Shown here: positions 54,066 through 60,485 of the stretch, in pieces
Layout of the letters: each line of letters begins with the position of its first letter
Position numbering within the stretch: the stretch's first letter is position 1
Assembly: GCA_016934035.1 (NCBI GenBank)
Contig: JAFGTP010000011.1
Location: 1-60,485, forward strand
DNA from: Fidelibacterota bacterium
Lineage (GTDB): Bacteria > Fidelibacterota > UBA2242 > JAFGTP01
Reading direction: 5' to 3'
Length of the DNA stretch: 60,485 nucleotides
Notes under the pieces: model-generated
Seen by the model: the letters and a program-made list of their open reading frames with translations, nothing else
The model's database searches: none
Told to the model about the DNA's origin: nothing
Made by a program: the position numbers and the translations under genes

Positions 54066-55889
54066 TTAGAAAACGTTTGCTCTGTTATCAAAGATATCAG
54101 CAGCATCAGTCAATGCCTGCATCCAGGCTGTGTAGTATGTTCCTTTTTTGGTAGTCAGCAATTCATCTTTCAGTTTGGCTTTTTCGTGATCATAGTCAGC
54201 CTGGTCAAATTCGGATTTGTCCAGCAATTTGACGATTACATATTTTCCGGTCATGTAAATGGGTTTTGAAACCTGGCCCTTTTCCATGGCGATAATGGCG
54301 CCGGTCAGTTCATTGCTGGAGCCCAGGTTTGCCAGGGGCTTATCCAGGGTTGTAGCGGGAATTTCAGAAAAAACATATTTGGGATCAGTTTCTTTGATTT
54401 CAGTAAAAGATTTTCCGGCTTTGATTTCAGCCAGTACTTCATCAGCAATGGCTTTTAATTTTGCTTCTCGCTTTTCCTTGGAGATGACCGAACTGATGCT
54501 GTTTTTGACCTCTTCCAGGCTTTGATAATGTTTGGGATTGACTTTTTCCAGTTTGAAAAGCACGAAGGCATTTTCAGTGGAAAGTAGTTGGGAAAGGGAG
54601 CCTATCGGTTTATCGGAAAAAGCAAATCGGGTGACTGAGGGCAGGTAGCCTAAACCGGTGACATATTTAGAGTTTTTGTCCAGTTTGGAAATGGTTTTGA
54701 TTTCAACTTTGAAGGTGTCGGCAGCGGCTTCAAAACCCATTTCGTTGGCGTCATAGGCAAAGAGGTTAGCCTGTGAGTTGATGGCATTTTGAGTTTCGGG
54801 CCCGATTTTGATTTTCAGCAAAATGTGTCTGGCGTGGACTTCGCGGTTTCCGTCAGTTTCTCTGAAATCTTCGACTTTGATGATATGATAACCAAACTGA
54901 GTCAGGACCGGACCAACCAGGTCGCCTTTTTTTGCATTAAAGCAGGCATCGGAAAAAGGCTTGACCATTCTACCTTCACCGAACCATCCCAGGTCGCCTC
55001 CAGTTTCAGCGCCGCTTGGATCTTCTGTAAATTCAGCTGCCAGATCTTCAAAATTTTCGCCGGTGGTAATCCTGTCGATCAGGTCTTTGGCGAAAAATTC
55101 GACAGATTGGGAATCACTTTTTGAAGGGACAATGGGGAAGGACACATATTTCAGGTCGCGGGTTTCTTCCTGCAGATAATCTTCTTTATTTTTGTTGTAA
55201 CGTTCTTCAATTTCTTTGTCGGTGACTTCAATTTCTTCCCGGGTGACTTTGGCAATGGGAATACTGAGGGCTTCCAGGGTATAGTTGATTTTTTTCTTCA
55301 GGTATTCATCTTTGATTTCCGCCTCAGTGACTGTGGCCAGGGACTGAATATAGGCGGCTACCTTGGCCATGGGCAGCTGAACTCTGAGTTGATATTCAAA
55401 AGGAAGCCATTCATCACCCTGGGGATTGGATAATACCTGATAATATTTCTGGTAATCAAATTTTCCATCGGTTATAAAGGCTGGATGCTGACGAAGGATC
55501 GATGGCGGATTGGTCACCAGGGATTGATATACTTCTTCGTCGCTGGCCTGGAAACCGTATTCATCAACCTGCTGGTCCATCAGAATTTCATTGACGATGG
55601 AATTCCAGACTCGGTCTGAAAGCATATCCATGGTCCTGGAGTCGATTTCTCTGCCCTGGTCCCGGTATTGCTGGGTTTGATAGTTCAGCGCATCTGAAAA
55701 GGTTCTTATATCAATTTCTCTGTCATCTATTTTGCCTGCTAAATTCAGGTTTTTTTGATCTTTTGAAAAAAGACTTAAGATATCAGCACCGCCAACCAGA
55801 CCACCAATAGTCATACTCAAAAGAAATAAAATCAATACCCCCCATAGGATAACATGTGTCTGTTCTCTAAGATTTTGCATTACGCCCAT
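54066..55889 (-). CDS. PpiD/SurA-like peptidyl-prolyl isomerase
   Basis: 607-aa membrane-anchored periplasmic chaperone. A short cytosolic N-end, one helix (VILWGVLILFLLSMTIGGLV, about 13-32) and a SurA_N-like helical region (FSDALNYQTQQYRDQG, VWNSIVNEILMDQQVDEYGF). A parvulin domain lies at about 240-345 (EFTEDPSGAETGGDLGWFGEGRMVKPFSDACF, GPVLTQFGYHIIKVED spread across it); a second, partial one begins EVHARHILLKI. Helps outer-membrane protein folding by homology. AAAGGAGG lies 12 bases before the ATG, a longer gap than usual; an internal ATG at 55880 is also possible. Confidence 0.9.
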   Translation of the reverse strand: MGVMQNLREQTHVILWGVLILFLLSMTIGGLVGGADILSLFSKDQKNLNLAGKIDDREIDIRTFSDALNYQTQQYRDQGREIDSRTMDMLSDRVWNSIVNEILMDQQVDEYGFQASDEEVYQSLVTNPPSILRQHPAFITDGKFDYQKYYQVLSNPQGDEWLPFEYQLRVQLPMAKVAAYIQSLATVTEAEIKDEYLKKKINYTLEALSIPIAKVTREEIEVTDKEIEERYNKNKEDYLQEETRDLKYVSFPIVPSKSDSQSVEFFAKDLIDRITTGENFEDLAAEFTEDPSGAETGGDLGWFGEGRMVKPFSDACFNAKKGDLVGPVLTQFGYHIIKVEDFRETDGNREVHARHILLKIKIGPETQNAINSQANLFAYDANEMGFEAAADTFKVEIKTISKLDKNSKYVTGLGYLPSVTRFAFSDKPIGSLSQLLSTENAFVLFKLEKVNPKHYQSLEEVKNSISSVISKEKREAKLKAIADEVLAEIKAGKSFTEIKETDPKYVFSEIPATTLDKPLANLGSSNELTGAIIAMEKGQVSKPIYMTGKYVIVKLLDKSEFDQADYDHEKAKLKDELLTTKKGTYYTAWMQALTDAADIFDNRANVF

Positions 55890-56026
55890 AATTCTGTCAA
55901 GCCTCCTTTATATAAAAAAAATTAAATTATACGTCATTTAGGACTGGTAAATATAAACATTAATTCCAAGTGAGTCAAATTTTTATTTAATTAATTATTC
56001 GAGGGGAAAAGTTGAATCGAAAGGGA

Positions 56027-58403
<2,377 letters not shown>

Positions 58404-58405
58404 TT

Positions 58406-58442
58406 AAAAAAAATAACCACAGAGATAATTACTCTGTGGTTA
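58406..58442 (-). terminator. Terminator of the nfeD-slipin operon
   Basis: Minus strand TAACCACAGAG and CTCTGTGGTTA form an 11-bp stem around a 7-base loop, followed by eight T. Its stem contains the CACAGAG word found near the mrf genes. Confidence 0.9.
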
Positions 58443-58476
58443 AATTAATCCTGTCAAATTTTTTTTGCTACAAAAA

Positions 58477-59259
58477 TTATTTTTCTGGTTCCTTTTTCGC
58501 TTTGAGTTCCAGATAAGATTTGGTAAAAGGTTCCAACAGGTCGATGGGAATCGGGAATAGCATGGTGGAGTTATTTTCTACAGCCACTTCCCGAAGGGTC
58601 TGAAGATACCGCAATTGCAAGGCAATGGGTGTGTCCTGAATGACACGGGCTGCATCAGCCAGTCGCTGGGATGCCTGGAATTCCCCTTCGGCATTGATGA
58701 TTTTTGCTCTTCTTTCACGCTCGGCTTCTGCCTGACGGGCCATGGCTCGCTGCATGTCGGTCGGCAGGTCTACGTGCTTGATCTCCACCTGAGAGACTTT
58801 GATGCCCCAGGGGTCCGTATGTTTGTCCAATATTTTCTGTAATTGTTCATTTACCTGTTCAGTATTGGCCAGCAATTCATCCAGTTCCGATTCTCCTAAA
58901 ATGGATCGCAGAGTGGTCTGGGACAATTGGGAAGTGGCTGAGAAGAAATCCTCTACTTCAACAATGGCTTTTGACGGATCGATCACCCGAAAATAAACAA
59001 CGGCATTGACCTTAATAGAGACATTGTCTTTGGTTATGATGTCCTGGGGTGGAACATCATGGACGATGGTCCGTAGTGGGACTTTGACCATTTTATCCAC
59101 AAAAGGAATGATCAGAAACAGGCCCGGGCCTTTGGCGCCTACCAGCCGGCCCAATCGAAAAATGACGCCTCTTTCGTATTCTTTGAGGATTTTAACAGAG
59201 TTGACAATCAGATAAAACAAAATTAATGCGATGGTAATCGCTGAAATTGGTAATTGCAT
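58477..59259 (-). CDS. SPFH/slipin family membrane protein
   Basis: 260-aa stomatin-like protein. An N-terminal helix ([18 protein letters not shown]) precedes the SPFH domain: [55 protein letters not shown] (spread over residues 28-95), [20 protein letters not shown]. The C-terminal helical part has [20 protein letters not shown], which drives oligomerisation. Forms the classic slipin-NfeD pair with the upstream gene (12-base gap), thought to organise membrane microdomains and protease access. Confidence 0.94.
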   Translation of the reverse strand: MQLPISAITIALILFYLIVNSVKILKEYERGVIFRLGRLVGAKGPGLFLIIPFVDKMVKVPLRTIVHDVPPQDIITKDNVSIKVNAVVYFRVIDPSKAIVEVEDFFSATSQLSQTTLRSILGESELDELLANTEQVNEQLQKILDKHTDPWGIKVSQVEIKHVDLPTDMQRAMARQAEAERERRAKIINAEGEFQASQRLADAARVIQDTPIALQLRYLQTLREVAVENNSTMLFPIPIDLLEPFTKSYLELKAKKEPEK

Positions 59260-59270
59260 AGAGCCTCCCT

Positions 59271-60485
59271 TTATTTTTTTGTTACTTTTAATTGCATGTT
59301 TTCTATGTTGTTAACAACAACGGGTGTGTTTTTTTCTATCGGTTCATCGGATACCGCATTCCAGATTTCACCATGGACACGGACCTGACCGCTATTTTCT
59401 GTTATGTCCGAAATCGCTTCTCCGATAAGTCCAATCATTCCCTCTCTGCCGGTTGTTGCTTTGGTTTTCAGGGTTTTGATGGCCATGGTAAAAGCAAAAA
59501 TAAAAAATACAGCCGTAAAAATGACAAAAGGAAGGATCACACTCCAGGAAATGGCAAAAATATCTCTGGGTGCCTGCGTAAAATCTATGAGCATCATTGA
59601 ACCTAATAGCATGAGAATAATTCCTCCTATGGTTAGTAGCCCGAAACTGACGATATGGGCTTCCAGAATAAACATAATAATGGCTAAAAAAATCATGATA
59701 ACGCCGGTATAATTGATCGGTAATATCTGAAAGGAGAAAAAGGCCAGGATCAGGCAGATGACACCGATTACTCCCGGAAATACTGCACCAGGATTTCTGA
59801 TCTCAAAGATCAATCCCCAAAATCCCAACATGAGCAGTATGTAGGCTATATTGGGGTCGCTGATAATATCCAGGATTTTTCGATGAAAACCGAATTCAAT
59901 TTCAACAATTTTGGCAGACTGGGTTTTCAGGGCCCGGTTTTTTATGGGATAGCCATCTAACTGAATTAGCAAATCATCAAGGTCATCAGCGATGATCTCA
60001 ACAACTTTTTGTGAAAGGGCTTTGTTCTCACTGATGGAGGCGCTTTCTCTGACGGATTTTTCTGCCCATTTCGAATTTCTGCTGGATTGTTCGGCCAGAC
60101 TTTGAATAAATGCCACGGCATCGTTGGTGATTTTTTCAGTCAGGACTTCGGATCCGGTGCTATCTTTGTTAAAGTTGAAACTGCCTCCAACATCGACTGG
60201 ATGAGCAGCACCGATATTGGTACCGGGCGCCATGGCAGCGACATCGGAAGCGTAGGTGATGAAAACGCCGGCTGACCCCGCCCTGGCTCCTTTTGGGGCG
60301 ACATAGACAATGATTGGTACTTGCGCATTCATCATTTCTTTGATGATTTTTCTCATGGAGGTCATCAGACCGCCAGGTGTATCCAACTGGATAATGATGC
60401 ATTCCACCTCATTGGAGTCTGCTTCGGAAATATTGGTAATCAGATAGTCGGCGGATACAGGATTTATGACTCCGTCAATCGTCAA
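59271..60485 (-). CDS. NfeD family membrane serine protease (partial, 5' end off window)
   Basis: 404 residues visible, open at the right edge. An N-terminal ClpP-class (S49-like) domain: [56 protein letters not shown] (spread over residues about 30-95; the Ser of AGSAG is the nucleophile, by homology with PH1510). Then four or so membrane helices (about 210-330) and a C-terminal NfeD OB-fold ([24 protein letters not shown]). Long NfeD proteins of this kind cleave stomatin partners; the slipin gene follows directly. Confidence 0.94.
   Translation of the reverse strand: MTIDGVINPVSADYLITNISEADSNEVECIIIQLDTPGGLMTSMRKIIKEMMNAQVPIIVYVAPKGARAGSAGVFITYASDVAAMAPGTNIGAAHPVDVGGSFNFNKDSTGSEVLTEKITNDAVAFIQSLAEQSSRNSKWAEKSVRESASISENKALSQKVVEIIADDLDDLLIQLDGYPIKNRALKTQSAKIVEIEFGFHRKILDIISDPNIAYILLMLGFWGLIFEIRNPGAVFPGVIGVICLILAFFSFQILPINYTGVIMIFLAIIMFILEAHIVSFGLLTIGGIILMLLGSMMLIDFTQAPRDIFAISWSVILPFVIFTAVFFIFAFTMAIKTLKTKATTGREGMIGLIGEAISDITENSGQVRVHGEIWNAVSDEPIEKNTPVVVNNIENMQLKVTKK

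Overview
The window reads as a chromosome segment of a Gram-negative bacterium of the FCB superphylum (Calditrichota, KSB1, Neomarinimicrobiota or Ignavibacteriota-like). Secreted proteins carry the C-terminal 'YPNPFNP' type IX secretion (T9SS) sorting domain. There are PorV-like, Omp85-like and TonB-dependent outer-membrane proteins, a DUF4837 lipoprotein and a Fib_succ_major (FISUMP) domain. The exact phylum cannot be fixed from the sequence alone.

Region 1 (1-17.9 kb, all minus strand) is a pectin/rhamnogalacturonan utilisation locus. In transcription order it holds a beta-helix protein, a PL1 pectate lyase, a TonB-dependent receptor, a 720-aa surface protein, a PorV-like protein, a GH105 unsaturated rhamnogalacturonyl hydrolase, a GH43 arabinosidase/xylosidase, a CE12-type acetylesterase, a CE8 pectin methylesterase, and a repeat-domain secreted protein cut by the left edge. 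Most neighbours overlap or lie within 40 bases. There is no SusD. Together the enzymes would de-esterify and cleave pectin outside, import oligomers and trim them.

Region 2 (18.2-30.2 kb, plus strand) is a housekeeping run: RNase R, a methyltransferase, a DUF4837 lipoprotein, PurE, an RmlD-like reductase, a polyprenol-phosphate glycosyltransferase, a GT2/sugar-phosphotransferase fusion whose C-terminal catalytic motifs are lost, AccA, a thioesterase, thymidylate kinase and an S41 protease, closed by a strong terminator. Region 3 (30.3-44.8 kb) holds a T9SS cargo protein with a clear promoter, tRNA-Ala(GGC), type 2 IPP isomerase, and overlapping it a metallophosphatase-like gene interrupted by one in-frame TGA. 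That TGA sits in a PCG-x motif where I recall homologues having Cys, and 18 nt after it comes a hairpin with a GGUCUU loop, the geometry of a bacterial SECIS. I read it as a probable selenoprotein and regard it as the most interesting feature. Next come a BioD-like/DRTGG protein, a HEXXH protein, two large outer-membrane proteins, a beta-propeller protein and a two-component pair.

Region 4 (45.2-60.5 kb) has a DUF362 ferredoxin, an MrfB-MrfA (YprB-YprA) DNA-repair pair, and a small accessory patch (50.2-52.9 kb) bracketed by copies of a 15-bp motif. The patch contains a FISUMP gene broken by two stops, whose C-terminal codons look like a diversity-generating-retroelement variable region. DNA polymerase IV, a PpiD/SurA-like isomerase, a small membrane protein, LigA, a slipin and NfeD (cut by the right edge) follow on the minus strand.
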